DNA of 48,343 nucleotides from Akkermansiaceae bacterium UBA956 (GTDB lineage: Bacteria > Verrucomicrobiota > Verrucomicrobiia > Verrucomicrobiales > Akkermansiaceae), in contig DBCO01000012.1 in the NCBI GenBank assembly GCA_002293145.1, positions 1-48,343 of the forward strand, written 5' to 3'. Shown in pieces: positions 18,802-27,731 of the stretch (position 1 is the stretch's first letter; every line of letters begins with the position of its first letter). The translations under genes were made by a program, and so were the position numbers. The notes beneath the pieces are model-generated. The model made no database searches and was not told the origin of the DNA. It was given only the letters and a program-made list of their open reading frames with translations.

Positions 18802-19614
18802 ATGCAGACCTATCTAGATTTGTTGCGAGATGTTCTCGAAACCGGAGAGCAACGCCCTGATCGTACTGGCACTGGCACACGCGCGGTGTTTGGTAGGCAA
18901 GTGCGTTATGATTTGCGTCTGGGATTTCCTTGTCTCACGACCAAGAAATTGCACTTGCGTTCGATCATTCATGAGCTGCTGTGGTTCCTCCAAGGCGACA
19001 CTAATGTGAAGTATCTGCAAGATCATGGTGTGAGCATTTGGGACGAGTGGGCCGATGAATCCGGCGATCTCGGTCCGGTTTATGGAAAGCAATGGCGCTC
19101 GTGGCAATGTGCCGATGGTCGTGTAGTCGATCAAATTACCGCACTAGTCGATGGACTAAAAAATAATCCCGCCTCGCGGCGCCACATCGTCTCAGCATGG
19201 AATGTGGGCGATGTGGAAAAAATGGCACTGCCGCCTTGCCACTGTATTTTTCAGTTTTTCGTGCACGAGCCTATAGATGGCGGCAAGCGCGGCCTCTCCT
19301 GCCAACTCTACCAACGCAGCGCCGATCTCTTTCTCGGCGTGCCTTTTAATATAGCGTCATATGCCCTTCTCGCGATAATGGTCGCTCAAGTTTGCGGCTA
19401 TGAGGCTCGCGATTTCGTACATTCCTTCGGTGATCTACATCTTTATCAGAATCACATCGAGCAAGCAAAAACGCAGCTCACTCGCGCGCCGCGTGCTTTG
19501 CCATCGATGTGGATCGATCCAAGCATCACCGAGCTAGCCGACTTCCGCTTCGAGCATTTCCGTCTCGAAAACTACGATCCCCATCCCGCGATCAAAGCGC
19601 CAATCTCAGTCTAA
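18802..19614 (+). CDS. thyA: Thymidylate synthase
   Basis: Makes dTMP from dUMP using methylenetetrahydrofolate. RTGTGTRAVFGRQVRYDL, the catalytic cysteine in LPPCHCIFQF (Cys146), the RSADLFLGVPFNIASYALL segment and the C-terminal PISV are characteristic. At 270 residues it is close to the short E. coli form (264). folA, whose product recycles the dihydrofolate formed, follows after 14 bases. Confidence 0.97.
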   Translation: MQTYLDLLRDVLETGEQRPDRTGTGTRAVFGRQVRYDLRLGFPCLTTKKLHLRSIIHELLWFLQGDTNVKYLQDHGVSIWDEWADESGDLGPVYGKQWRSWQCADGRVVDQITALVDGLKNNPASRRHIVSAWNVGDVEKMALPPCHCIFQFFVHEPIDGGKRGLSCQLYQRSADLFLGVPFNIASYALLAIMVAQVCGYEARDFVHSFGDLHLYQNHIEQAKTQLTRAPRALPSMWIDPSITELADFRFEHFRLENYDPHPAIKAPISV

Positions 19615-19628
19615 TAATTTCATCGAAT

Positions 19629-20108
19629 ATGCAGCGCTTGATCGGAATTGTAGCCATGACGAAAGATCGTGTGATCGGTCACGCAGGAAACTTGCCTTGG
19701 CATTTGCCTGATGACCTTGCCTTTTTCAAGCGCACCACCAGTGGTCATCCAATTGTGATGGGTCGTAAGACCTTCGACTCGATTGGGCGGCCCTTACCGA
19801 AGCGCAAAAATATCGTGCTGACCCGTGATCAGGCTTGGGTGCATCCTGGAGTGCTAGTGATCCATGAAGTGAGTGAACTAGCTGCTCTCACGGAAGATGA
19901 CGACATCGTTTATGTCATTGGCGGCGCCGAAATTTACCAAGAATTTTTTCCGCAAACACAGGAGTTGCTGATCACCCACGTCCATGCGGATCATCCGGGT
20001 GATACGTGTTTTCCGGAATATGCTGGGCATTTTCCTTTGACTGAAACGGTTCTCGAACACGAAATGTTTACGGTGAAGCGCCATCAGCGGGAGGCGAAGA
20101 ATTCCTAA
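19629..20108 (+). CDS. folA: Dihydrofolate reductase
   Basis: Reduces dihydrofolate with NADPH. MQRLIGIVAMTKDRVIGHAGNLPWHLPDDLAFFK contains the active-site WHLPDD, followed by IVMGRKTFDSIGRPLPKRKNIVLTRD and VIGGAEIYQEF; the length of 159 residues is standard. The ATG at 19629 is used; upstream in-frame codons lie inside thyA. Directly coupled to thyA. Confidence 0.97.
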   Translation: MQRLIGIVAMTKDRVIGHAGNLPWHLPDDLAFFKRTTSGHPIVMGRKTFDSIGRPLPKRKNIVLTRDQAWVHPGVLVIHEVSELAALTEDDDIVYVIGGAEIYQEFFPQTQELLITHVHADHPGDTCFPEYAGHFPLTETVLEHEMFTVKRHQREAKNS

Positions 20109-20119
20109 CAAATCGGACG

Positions 20120-21493
20120 ATGGACTACGTGAGTTTGCTCGATTCTGTTTGGAAATCTTCATCGATGATGAGCGAGCCGATATGGCCGATTTTGCCTGCA
20201 GAATTAGAACTGCAAGCATTGTGGTTTGCGGGTGCATTCGGCCGTGACTTTTCCACCATTGATGGGCAATCGGTTCGCGTCGTGCAATTCGGTGAATGGA
20301 ATCGTGGTGCAGGTCCGGATTTTCAACAAGCTGCCATTGTGCTCGACGGTGTGGATTTTACCGGTGCACTCGAACTCGATCCACACGCTGCCGACTGGGA
20401 AAATCATCAGCATGCGACCAACCCTGCGTATCGCAATGTCGTGTTGCACGTAAGTTTTCGCGCAGAAGATCGTGTGCATTTCATTCGCAATGATGTCCAT
20501 CGTCAAATTCCACAAGTTGTGATTAGTCATGAAGCACTTGCACTCGCTTTGTTGCGGCCTCGCCGCGAGACAGCGATTGCCCGGTCGGGTCGCTGCGTGG
20601 CACCGCTTCAAGCAATGCCGCCCGTGGTCGTGAATGCACTGCTGCGCGAGGCGGCCGAGCACCGTGCGATGCTTAAGACCCGTAGATTTTTGCAAACAGC
20701 AGACGTGCATGGTCGTGATGCAGCGTTGTTTCAAGCTGTCGCGCAGACGCTGGGATATCGCAGCAATGCACTACCGATGCAGTTGTTAGCTCAACGTGCC
20801 ACTTTGAAAAATTTTCGTGATCTCCCCGATGCTGTCGAGGCCATTCTTTTTGGTTGCTCGGGATTTCTCAGTGCGGACATGCATGAGAAAGCCGTGGGCT
20901 GGACGCGCGATTACTTGAGCGAACTGTGGCAAGCGTGGTGGAAACATCGGGGCAATTTTGAGTCGACACGACCAATACCTTGGAAAATGCACGGCCAACG
21001 TCCCGCGAATCATCCGCACCGCCGTGTGGCAGCACTCGCCGTTCTCGCAAAGCATTGGCCAGCGTTCCGCAAGGTTGCTCTCGCTCGACCCTTTTCGGCG
21101 AAGCGTGTCATCGAACATCTAGCAGCTCTGGAGCATCCCTTTTGGCAAAAGCATCATACGCTCGCTTCGTCTGCCACTCCGCAGGAGATCGCGATCTTTG
21201 GCAAGTCGCAAGCTCTGGAGTTGATCGCCAATCACCTCGCTCCCTTGGCCCTGCAGGAGGATGCCAATTTTGACTACGAAAAATTTGCAACGCTGCGCAG
21301 TTCGACGATAAACGAAAAAGTTCGCCGTGCTGGCATTCGTTTATTTGGCAGCGAGATCCTCGCGAAACCCTGGCAAAAAACACTCACTCATCAGCAAGCG
21401 CTGCTACAGATCTATCGAGATTTTTGTCTGGAGGATTTTAGCGATTGTGCGCAATGTCCTTTCCCCGAACAACTCGCTCAATGGCAAACATGA
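20120..21493 (+). CDS. DUF2851 family protein
   Basis: A 457-residue protein of the DUF2851 family, known in Bacteroidota and Verrucomicrobiota. Recognisable parts are GEWNRGAGPDFQQAAIVLDGVDFTGALELDPHAADWENHQH near the N terminus, YRNVVLHVSF, and a C-terminal FCLEDFSDCAQCPFPEQL with closely spaced cysteines. The histidine- and acid-rich N-terminal block suggests a metal site, but no activity is known. Its stop overlaps the dprA start (ATGA), so the two are coupled. Confidence 0.8.
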   Translation: MDYVSLLDSVWKSSSMMSEPIWPILPAELELQALWFAGAFGRDFSTIDGQSVRVVQFGEWNRGAGPDFQQAAIVLDGVDFTGALELDPHAADWENHQHATNPAYRNVVLHVSFRAEDRVHFIRNDVHRQIPQVVISHEALALALLRPRRETAIARSGRCVAPLQAMPPVVVNALLREAAEHRAMLKTRRFLQTADVHGRDAALFQAVAQTLGYRSNALPMQLLAQRATLKNFRDLPDAVEAILFGCSGFLSADMHEKAVGWTRDYLSELWQAWWKHRGNFESTRPIPWKMHGQRPANHPHRRVAALAVLAKHWPAFRKVALARPFSAKRVIEHLAALEHPFWQKHHTLASSATPQEIAIFGKSQALELIANHLAPLALQEDANFDYEKFATLRSSTINEKVRRAGIRLFGSEILAKPWQKTLTHQQALLQIYRDFCLEDFSDCAQCPFPEQLAQWQT

Positions 21494-22596
21494 CTGATAC
21501 CGAAGCTCTCGTCGCGCTGAACTTACTCCCCCGCATCGGACCGGTGCGCGTGCGCAAATTGCTCGATCAATTTTCCAGCCCTTCTGCCGTGCTCGGTGCC
21601 CCACTGGATGTATTGCGTCGCGTTTCAAACATCGGTGAGGAAACAGCGGCCATCCTTCACAAGTGGGAAGATCATTGTGATGTCACACGCGAGCTCGATG
21701 AAGTCAAAGCCCGTGGCTTGACCTTGATCTCGAAGTTTGATGCCGACTATCCAGCGCCACTGCGCGATGCCTATGATGGCCCGAATGTTCTGTACGTTTG
21801 GGGTAAACTCGACGAGCGAGATAAGCATTCGATTGCAGTCGTCGGCTCGCGCCGTAGCACCAACTACGGCACACAAGCGACAAAGAAATTTTCGTTTCAG
21901 CTAGCACACGCAGGCTACACCATCATCTCAGGATTAGCACGGGGCATCGATACTACGGCGCACGAAGCCGCACTCGCAGCCAATGGACGCACTATCGCAG
22001 TCATTGGCTCAGGCCTGGCTAAGCTCTATCCGCCAGAAAATTTCGCCCTAGCAGAAAAAATCGCTATGGGCAACGGCGCAATCGTTTCTGAGTTCCCGCT
22101 GCATACGGAGCCAGACAAGCAGACTTTTCCACAGCGCAATCGCATCGTTGCTGCGTGGTGCAAAGCGTTGTTAGTTACTGAGTGTCCAGCGTGGTCCGGG
22201 GCAATGATTACTGCGAACCTCGCTAGTGAATATGGGAAATCAGTTTATGCGGTTCCTGGGCCGATCGATAAGCCGACTTCCGCAGGTTGTCACCAACTCA
22301 TACGCGATGGAGCTACCCTAGTGTCCGATGCCTCGCAGATTATCGACGACCTTGGAACATTTTCATTTGGAAAGAATACTACGTTTATCGTAGATGAAAG
22401 TTCCGAACGCGAGTTACCGATTCTGGAAGGTGATGAGGCTAAGCTTTATGCAATCCTCACGACTGAAGAAATGAGTGTCGACCGCATAATCGGCCTTAGC
22501 GGCCTAACTACTGCAACGGTCAGCGGCACATTGCTGAAGCTCGAAATGAAGCGCCTTGTCCGCGCGATGCCAGGTTTTCGCTTTTGCATACGCTGA
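21490..22596 (+). CDS. dprA: DNA-processing protein DprA
   Basis: Binds incoming single-stranded DNA during transformation and loads RecA. The order is an N-terminal HhH-like domain (LLPRIGPVRVRKLLDQFSSPSAVL), the Rossmann core (AVVGSRRSTNYGTQATKKFSFQLAHAGYTIISGLARGIDTTAHEAAL, VIGSGL, YPPEN, FPQRNRIVAAWCKALLVTE) and a C-terminal winged-helix remnant (LYAILTTEEMSVDRIIGLSGLTTATVSGTLLKLEMKRLV). The ATG at 21490 overlaps the DUF2851 stop; an in-frame ATG lies at 21481. At 368 residues it is complete. The next gene, a transposase, is convergent. Confidence 0.94.
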   Translation: MTDTEALVALNLLPRIGPVRVRKLLDQFSSPSAVLGAPLDVLRRVSNIGEETAAILHKWEDHCDVTRELDEVKARGLTLISKFDADYPAPLRDAYDGPNVLYVWGKLDERDKHSIAVVGSRRSTNYGTQATKKFSFQLAHAGYTIISGLARGIDTTAHEAALAANGRTIAVIGSGLAKLYPPENFALAEKIAMGNGAIVSEFPLHTEPDKQTFPQRNRIVAAWCKALLVTECPAWSGAMITANLASEYGKSVYAVPGPIDKPTSAGCHQLIRDGATLVSDASQIIDDLGTFSFGKNTTFIVDESSERELPILEGDEAKLYAILTTEEMSVDRIIGLSGLTTATVSGTLLKLEMKRLVRAMPGFRFCIR

Positions 22597-22605
22597 AATT
22601 TTTGG

Positions 22606-23715
22606 TTACACTTGCAATCGTAAATCGCGGGCGGACCACAAGATGCCTGCTGCGGATTCGGCGGCACCACGCATTTTGCGGGCTCCGTCTTTGCGTTTGC
22701 CGCTGAATTTTTCGCGCGCTTGGGCGAAGGTTTCATTCACAAAAATCTTACTGCCAATCACAGCGCCATCGCTGAAGTAGCGGATGCGATGCCCTAACAT
22801 CGCGGCCATTTTCATTTCTTGGAGCACTGTCTTGTTGTCATCGTGCTTGATGGAATTCGGATCTGATTTTTCTCGATGTTGCAAGGACTTTTGCGTGACT
22901 GCGGCGAGACGTTTGTTTTTGAATGCAGTCACCTGAGCCTTTGCTTCACCGCTCTTGCGCTCAAGGGCTACGCCTAACATTTTCCGATAGATTTTGGCGA
23001 CTTCATTCCATTTAGTTGCATCAAATCCTAAGTCTTTATGGCTCATACTCGCTCGCACTAGCCCTTCGCGTGCCTTTTTTGCATTGCCTTTCGCGCCGCC
23101 GCCAATCGCTTCGCCGTAGCTGCTCCATCGATATTTCGCGGGATCGGTGACCATGCCTGCACGCACGGGATTGAGGTCAATGTAAGCTGCCATCATACGT
23201 GCGGCAATTCCACTTTCCACGATTACGCTCTTGAATCGTTCTTCCCACAAAGTTCCTTTACGTTCGTTTTGGCGATTGTACCACTGAGTAATCCGCTGCA
23301 TGACGGTTTTCATGTATTGGCTCAGATTGTGCATACGGTAGGTATAGCGTTGGTGGATTTCCTCTGCTACTACGCTCAGGCCTTTTGTCCGCGCAGCTGT
23401 GAGCTGAATTTCGACTTCAGCAACAATGGATTCGCTGTAAATGGCCCGCAAGCGACCGAGTAATTCCGCATCAGTGAGTCCATCAGCGGGCATGGGGGGG
23501 ACTTCGAGAAGGAGGTGAACGTGATTGGACATCACACAATAAGCGAGCACGCGAATCCCCGAAAAATTCTCATACATCCGCATGTAAGTTCGGAATTGCT
23601 CGCGCTCCACATCCCCCAAAACAAAACGCCGATCAACCACGCGAGAAATACAGTGGTAAATTGCCGGTTTTTCCCGCGAATCTTTCCAAGGAGCCAACCA
23701 ACGAGCGTGTCTCAT
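22606..23715 (-). mobile_element. REP-associated tyrosine transposase (RAYT), copy 1
   Basis: An HUH-type Y1 transposase of 369 residues. The histidine pair is in SNHVHLLLEV (about residues 65-67) and the probable nucleophile is the tyrosine in TQWYNRQNERKGTLWEERFKS (about 147). These are followed by AAYIDLNPVRAGMVTDPAKYRWSSY, the RAYT signature. It carries a long basic C-terminal extension beyond the core. The ATG at 23715 (MRHARWLAP) is preferred to 23745 because the second copy at the window end begins with the same residues at the same distance from a GGGACAG motif. RAYTs are thought to mobilise REP hairpins; a 15-nt tandem array lies just upstream. Confidence 0.92.
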
Positions 23716-23769
23716 GCAAGCAGTATAGTGATTCGCAGAAAACAAGCAAGAAAAATATAAACAAAGTGA

Positions 23770-23874
23770 CTGTCCCTACAGTCCTGGTCCCTATACTCCT
23801 GGTCCCTACAGTCCTGGTCCCTACAGTCCTGGTCCCTACAGTCCTGGTCCCTATACTCCTGGTCCCTATAGTCC
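23770..23874. repeat. Seven-copy 15-nt tandem array next to RAYT
   Basis: Seven direct units of 15 nt run without spacers: consensus TGGTCCCTACAGTCC on the plus strand, with TATAC and TATAG variants in units 2, 6 and 7. On the minus strand the core reads GGGACCAGGA. The unit nearest the transposase differs (GGGACAG instead of GGGACCA). The length is a multiple of three, so it is open in the minus frame and gives a five-residue repeat (VGTRT), but it does not look like a protein. There are no spacers, so it is not a CRISPR. Confidence 0.9.
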
Positions 23875-23986
23875 TTTTTGACCGCCCCATATTGTGATCT
23901 TCAAGTCGAGTGATCACATTCTCTGATAGACTGATGTATTCGCTGCGCACCTCATTTTGAATCATGTATACTTGATACTGCTTCAT
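23870..23986 (-). pseudogene. N-terminal remnant of a GIY-YIG nuclease gene
   Basis: The first 39 codons read as a decayed start of a GIY-YIG endonuclease domain protein: YQVYMIQNE, YISLSENVITRLEDHNMGRSKRT. In small family members this is the first strand pair followed by YIGLS...RL..HN.G.SK.T. After RSKRT the frame enters the 15-nt repeat array, so the gene is cut at the array edge. The diagnostic first Gly-Ile-Tyr and the YIG glycine are already altered (VYM, YIS). It lies between the initiator tRNA terminator and the array. Confidence 0.6.
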
Positions 23987-24003
23987 GGCTCTACACGAAA
24001 AGG

Positions 24004-24034
24004 AAAAAGCCGCTGTCTTTCGACAACGGCTTTT
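24004..24034 (-). terminator. Terminator behind the initiator tRNA
   Basis: A hairpin with outer stem AAAAGCCG/CGGCTTTT and inner stem TGTC/GACA around a TTTC loop. Read on the minus strand it ends in a T-run directly after the tRNA-fMet gene; the arms are also A/T-flanked for plus-strand reading. Confidence 0.8.
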
Positions 24035-24036
24035 AT

Positions 24037-24113
<77 letters not shown>

Positions 24114-24206
24114 ATTTTGTTTAATACGTCTTGCGGCGCGGGAGGGAAATGTAATTCATTTCAGGGGAAATGCAAGATCTTTTTTGGCCAATGATGAAAA
24201 TAGATC

Positions 24207-25007
24207 TCAGACACCGTGTACGGCATCGATGAGACCTTTGGCAAAATGAATCACGGCATCGGCGGGGCATGCATCTTGGGCGTGGAGTTCGACTTGTTTG
24301 ACCAAGGCTGAGCCGACGATGACGCCATCGGCGGCAAGCGCTACCTCGCGGGCCTGTGCGGCATTGGAGATGCCGAAGCCGACGCATACGGGAACTGTAG
24401 CGTGTTTTTTCAGTTCGGTGACAAGTGCTCCGATGTCGGCGGAGGGTGCTCCATGCGCACCAGTGACTCCCGTGCGAGAGAGTGCGTAGATGAAGCCTTC
24501 GGCTTGGGATGCAAGCATTTTGGCGCGCTCAGGCGGGGTGTTTGGCGCGATCAAACGAATGCGCAACAAGCCGGTATTGCCATCGAATCCATTACCGCTG
24601 CCCGCTTCATCGGGCGGCAGATCGAGCAAGAGAATGCCATCGGCACCGGCTTCTACGGCATCGCGTTGGAATTGTTCAAAGCCGTAAGCGAAGATTGGAT
24701 TGAGGTAGGTGAAGAGGACTAGTGGCGTCTCGTGGGTCTTGCGAAACTCGCGAATCAGATCGAGCACGTGCTTGGTGGTCATGCCGGCTTTGAGTGCACG
24801 TTCGGCCGCCAATTGATTGACGATGCCATCAGCCAAAGGATCGGAAAAGGGTAGACCTAGTTCGAGAATGTCAGCACCAGCATCGGCGAGACGCTTGAGA
24901 ATTTCGAGCGAACGATCGAAGTCTGGATCTCCCGCAGCTACATAGGCGACAAAAGCTTTTTTTCCGGATTGATTGAGCTGGGCAAAGGTGCGGGTGATGC
25001 GGTTCAT
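24207..25007 (-). CDS. trpA: Tryptophan synthase alpha subunit
   Basis: Splits indole-3-glycerol phosphate to indole, which passes to TrpB. Catalytic Glu is in ILELGLPFSDPLADG (about residues 50-64), with AYVAAGDPDF, LVLFTYLNPIFAYGFEQF, the LIAPNTPPER loop, ALSRTGVTGA and VCVGFGISNAAQA. At 266 residues from the ATG at 25007 it is full length. No other trp gene is in the window. It begins 8 bases after fur, so fur and trpA seem to share a transcript. Confidence 0.96.
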   Translation of the reverse strand: MNRITRTFAQLNQSGKKAFVAYVAAGDPDFDRSLEILKRLADAGADILELGLPFSDPLADGIVNQLAAERALKAGMTTKHVLDLIREFRKTHETPLVLFTYLNPIFAYGFEQFQRDAVEAGADGILLLDLPPDEAGSGNGFDGNTGLLRIRLIAPNTPPERAKMLASQAEGFIYALSRTGVTGAHGAPSADIGALVTELKKHATVPVCVGFGISNAAQAREVALAADGVIVGSALVKQVELHAQDACPADAVIHFAKGLIDAVHGV

Positions 25008-25015
25008 GGGTCGTT

Positions 25016-25510
25016 CTAACGTTTTTTGATTCTTTTTCCTGAAAGTCTTGTAGCGAGGAGATTGGGGCAGATGCCTTTCAGGCGTAGCTGCTCGCAACCC
25101 GCCTCGATGTGAATGGATTGGCGCATGGGGCGGAAGCCGAGGCGGCGCGTGACGCAGTCGTTAAGGAGATCGATGTTGAGGTCTTCAAATTCGACGACTT
25201 TTCCGCAATCGATGCAGACGAGGTGATTGTGGGACGGCTTGTCGAGAAAGTTCGGATCATAGGTTTTCTCTTCTCCGCCGATGTCGATTTCGCGGAGTAA
25301 GCCGGCCTCCACGAGCAAGCTGATGGTGCGGTAGACGGTAGCCCGCGAGGCGCGTTTGTCGGTGCGGCGGATGCGTTCGAAAAGCTCTTCTGAAGTGAAA
25401 TGCTCGTCTTTTGCAAAGATCGAACGCACAATGGAATCGCGCTGCGTCGTCCGCCGAAGCGAGCGCCGTTTTACGAATTCGTTGAAACGTTCGAGGATTT
25501 GTTCATCCAT
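25016..25510 (-). CDS. Fur-family metal-responsive regulator
   Basis: A 164-residue winged-helix repressor. The DNA-binding part shows RRTTQRDSIVRSIF, HFTSEELFERIRR and ASRATVYRTISLLVEAGLLREI; the metal part has PSHNHLVCIDCGKVVEFED with one CxxC. The C-terminal second CxxC is reduced to a single cysteine (KGICPNLL). It could be Fur, PerR or Zur; a Fur-box-like palindrome before the TonB receptor at 45.7 kb makes Fur the best guess. The ATG at 25510 is used, since upstream codons do not fit the family. Confidence 0.9.
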   Translation of the reverse strand: MDEQILERFNEFVKRRSLRRTTQRDSIVRSIFAKDEHFTSEELFERIRRTDKRASRATVYRTISLLVEAGLLREIDIGGEEKTYDPNFLDKPSHNHLVCIDCGKVVEFEDLNIDLLNDCVTRRLGFRPMRQSIHIEAGCEQLRLKGICPNLLATRLSGKRIKKR

Positions 25511-25862
25511 AGGGCGAGAGCAAGGTAGCGGATTTGGTAGAAATGGAAAGAAAAAGCGCGCGGAATCTATGGCCAAAACATGAAGCCGTGATGCGCTGAG
25601 ACCTAGGGCCCAAATCACAAATACGCAAAGCCCGCAAATATGCAAAGCCAATGAACATTTTATCGAGTAACAGCAGCGCATAGCTCGCTTTTTTCATGGC
25701 GGTTTCAACTCGGAAGTGTAACGATCGCTTGCGGGACTAAAAATACCTTTTATTTGTCTTTATCGACTTTAGAATCCGAGTTTATTTGTGGTAAAAAAAT
25801 CTGGGAATGACAATATGGGGTAAGTCACTTGATAAAATGAGAAATGATAGCACAAGACTCTG
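25511..25862. other. Intergenic region between fur and the aquaporin gene
   Basis: The two genes are divergent, so both promoters should lie here, but I cannot point to convincing -35/-10 pairs. It holds an imperfect direct repeat, CAAATACGCAAAGCC (25618-25632) and CAAATATGCAAAGCC (25635-25649), resembling the GCAAAG-type sequence of the element near 5.9 kb. The part from 25735 to 25862 is AT-rich. No gene is seen. Confidence 0.5.
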
Positions 25863-26528
25863 ATGAAACGCAAACTTTCCGCTGAATTCCTCGGGACATT
25901 TTTTCTTGTTCTTGCTGGCACGGGAGCAATCGCTGTGGATTCTGTGAGCGGTGGCGTGATTGGACACGTGGGAATCGCTCTTACCTTTGGCTTGGTGGTC
26001 TTTGCGATGATTCAAATGTTCGGCGATATCAGTGGTGCGCATTTCAATCCTGCGGTGACGATCGGTTTCGCGGCATCGGGTCGCTTTGCCTGGAAATCCG
26101 TGCCCATCTATATCATCGCGCAATTTTCAGGAGCGATCGCCGCTAGCGGCTTGTTGAAGCTCATTTTACCTTCAGCAACAACTCTCGGACAAACAGTCCC
26201 AAAAGGAGGAATCGGCTTAGCCTTCGTGTTCGAATTCTTGATGACGGCATTCTTAATGGCAACCATCCTACGGGTATCTCATGGAGCACGCGAGAAGGGG
26301 ATTACCGCGGGCTTGAGCATCGGCGCGGTGGTGGCATTCGAAGCACTCTTCGGTGGTCCGATCTCGGGGGCGTCGATGAATCCAGCGCGCTCGCTCGGCC
26401 CGGCTGTGATGACGTGGGATCTTTCCACGCTGTGGTTGTATTGCTGTGCGCCAACGTTGGGAGCATTGCTAGCAGTTCCATTATGCCAATGGTTGCATAG
26501 GATGCCCAAAGATCGAGACCCTGCGTAA
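25863..26528 (+). CDS. Aquaporin/MIP-family channel
   Basis: A 221-residue major intrinsic protein with six membrane segments. It has the two pore motifs, GAHFNPAVTI (first NPA) and GASMNPARSLGPAV (second NPA, with the selectivity arginine). The N terminus KLSAEFLGTFFLVLAGTGAIAV is typical. The short loops and overall length fit a water channel (AqpZ-like) better than the longer glycerol facilitators; the substrate remains open. It is monocistronic and convergent with ftsW. Confidence 0.92.
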   Translation: MKRKLSAEFLGTFFLVLAGTGAIAVDSVSGGVIGHVGIALTFGLVVFAMIQMFGDISGAHFNPAVTIGFAASGRFAWKSVPIYIIAQFSGAIAASGLLKLILPSATTLGQTVPKGGIGLAFVFEFLMTAFLMATILRVSHGAREKGITAGLSIGAVVAFEALFGGPISGASMNPARSLGPAVMTWDLSTLWLYCCAPTLGALLAVPLCQWLHRMPKDRDPA

Positions 26529-26560
26529 AATGTTGCTGATCTGAAAGATGTTTCTGGATG

Positions 26561-27721
26561 TTACAACTTCATCGGCATGGGAGTGGGGATGAAGGCTTCG
26601 CCTGTTTTGGCTTGTTGAATGATGTTTTGGCGATTGATGCCAAGAAGAAGAGCGATGGACCAGATCGAGAACATCAGGTTGGTGCCGCCGTAGCTGATGA
26701 AGGGGAGCGGTAGGCCTGCATTGGGGCAGGAGCCAGTGGTGACGGCGATGTTGATCATGGCTGGCACCAAGATGATCAGGGTCAAGCCTGTGGCGAGTGT
26801 GCGTTCGAAAACCTGCTTGGCATGCATGGCGACAATCAGCCCACCGAGACCGAGACCTACGTAACAAAAGAGAACGCCGAGCGTGCACTTCAGTCCGAGT
26901 TCTTCGCCGACGACGGGTAGGATGAAGTCGGTATGAGCCTCTGCAAGGAATCCGTGTTTCTGTCGGCTATTGCCCAGCCCTTCACCATGCAATCCGCCTG
27001 TGCCGTAGCCGAGTAGTGCGTGCCATTGTTGTCGATTGACGTCTTGGATTTTTTTGTCAGATGTTGTGAAGTTTTCTAGTTGGGTAAAGGAATTGATGCG
27101 ACGCATGCGGTTTTCGCTCAGTGAGATGAGAAATGTCACTGCGCAGATAGCGATCATGGCGCTGGGAATGATGAAGCGTGTTTTGGTGCCGATGCACCAC
27201 ATGGTGAGCATGCAGACGAACCCGAGAGCCAGAGCCGTGTCCATGTCTTCCTCGAAAAAGATCAGCATCACGGGAACGCAGACGATGAGACTTGGCAGGA
27301 CAAAGCCGCGGAAAAAGCGTCCGATCTCGGCAGTATGTGAGGCGAAAAAGGCGGCGAGGCCGATGAGGGTGGTAATTTTTCCAATCTCGGATGGCTGGAA
27401 CTGAGGCAGCAATGGTAGGTCAATCCAACGGAACGCTCCGCCGCGATTCACTCGGATGCCGGGGATGTAGCATGCGATTAAGCAGAGCAATCCGAGGATA
27501 AAGAGCGGCATTGCTAGGGCGCGAATTTGACTGGGGGGAAGCAGCATCAGCAGGAAGCCGCTGGCAAGAGCCGCAGTAAGAATACCAACTTGTTTGTTGA
27601 ACAAGGACAAGGGATTCTCCGGACTGGCTACCCAAAAGCTGGTGCTCGCCAGCATGACCATCCCGATCGCGATCAGCAGTGCGACGGAGCAGGAGATCAA
27701 AATGGTGGCGATGCGGAGCAT
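26561..27721 (-). CDS. ftsW: FtsW-type SEDS peptidoglycan glycosyltransferase
   Basis: A ten-helix SEDS protein of 386 residues that polymerises lipid II at the septum. Motifs include MVMLASTSFWVA at the N terminus, QPSEIGK, FFEEDMDTALAL, the periplasmic loop YGTGGLHGEGLGNSRQKHGFLAEAHTDFILPVVGEELG and the C-terminal GLPLPFISYGGTNLMFS. Its place at the end of the mur cluster with ftsI favours FtsW over RodA. It is the last gene of the cluster; murG, murC, ftsQ, ftsA and ftsZ do not follow. Confidence 0.93.
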   Translation of the reverse strand: MLRIATILISCSVALLIAIGMVMLASTSFWVASPENPLSLFNKQVGILTAALASGFLLMLLPPSQIRALAMPLFILGLLCLIACYIPGIRVNRGGAFRWIDLPLLPQFQPSEIGKITTLIGLAAFFASHTAEIGRFFRGFVLPSLIVCVPVMLIFFEEDMDTALALGFVCMLTMWCIGTKTRFIIPSAMIAICAVTFLISLSENRMRRINSFTQLENFTTSDKKIQDVNRQQWHALLGYGTGGLHGEGLGNSRQKHGFLAEAHTDFILPVVGEELGLKCTLGVLFCYVGLGLGGLIVAMHAKQVFERTLATGLTLIILVPAMINIAVTTGSCPNAGLPLPFISYGGTNLMFSIWSIALLLGINRQNIIQQAKTGEAFIPTPMPMKL

Positions 27722-27731
27722 GGGAGCGATA

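Noticed and set aside
23770..23874. CRISPR array
   Set aside because: The 15-nt units are contiguous with no spacers, and no cas gene is near.
23633..23986. A 117-residue protein running through the 15-nt array
   Set aside because: It opens as a GIY-YIG remnant, then reads only the VGTRT repeat and antisense-frame sequence of the transposase; the frame is open because 15 is a multiple of three.
24146..24162. Inverted repeat GAAATG/CATTTC as trpA terminator
   Set aside because: Only 6 bp, AT-rich, and no T-run on the minus strand.
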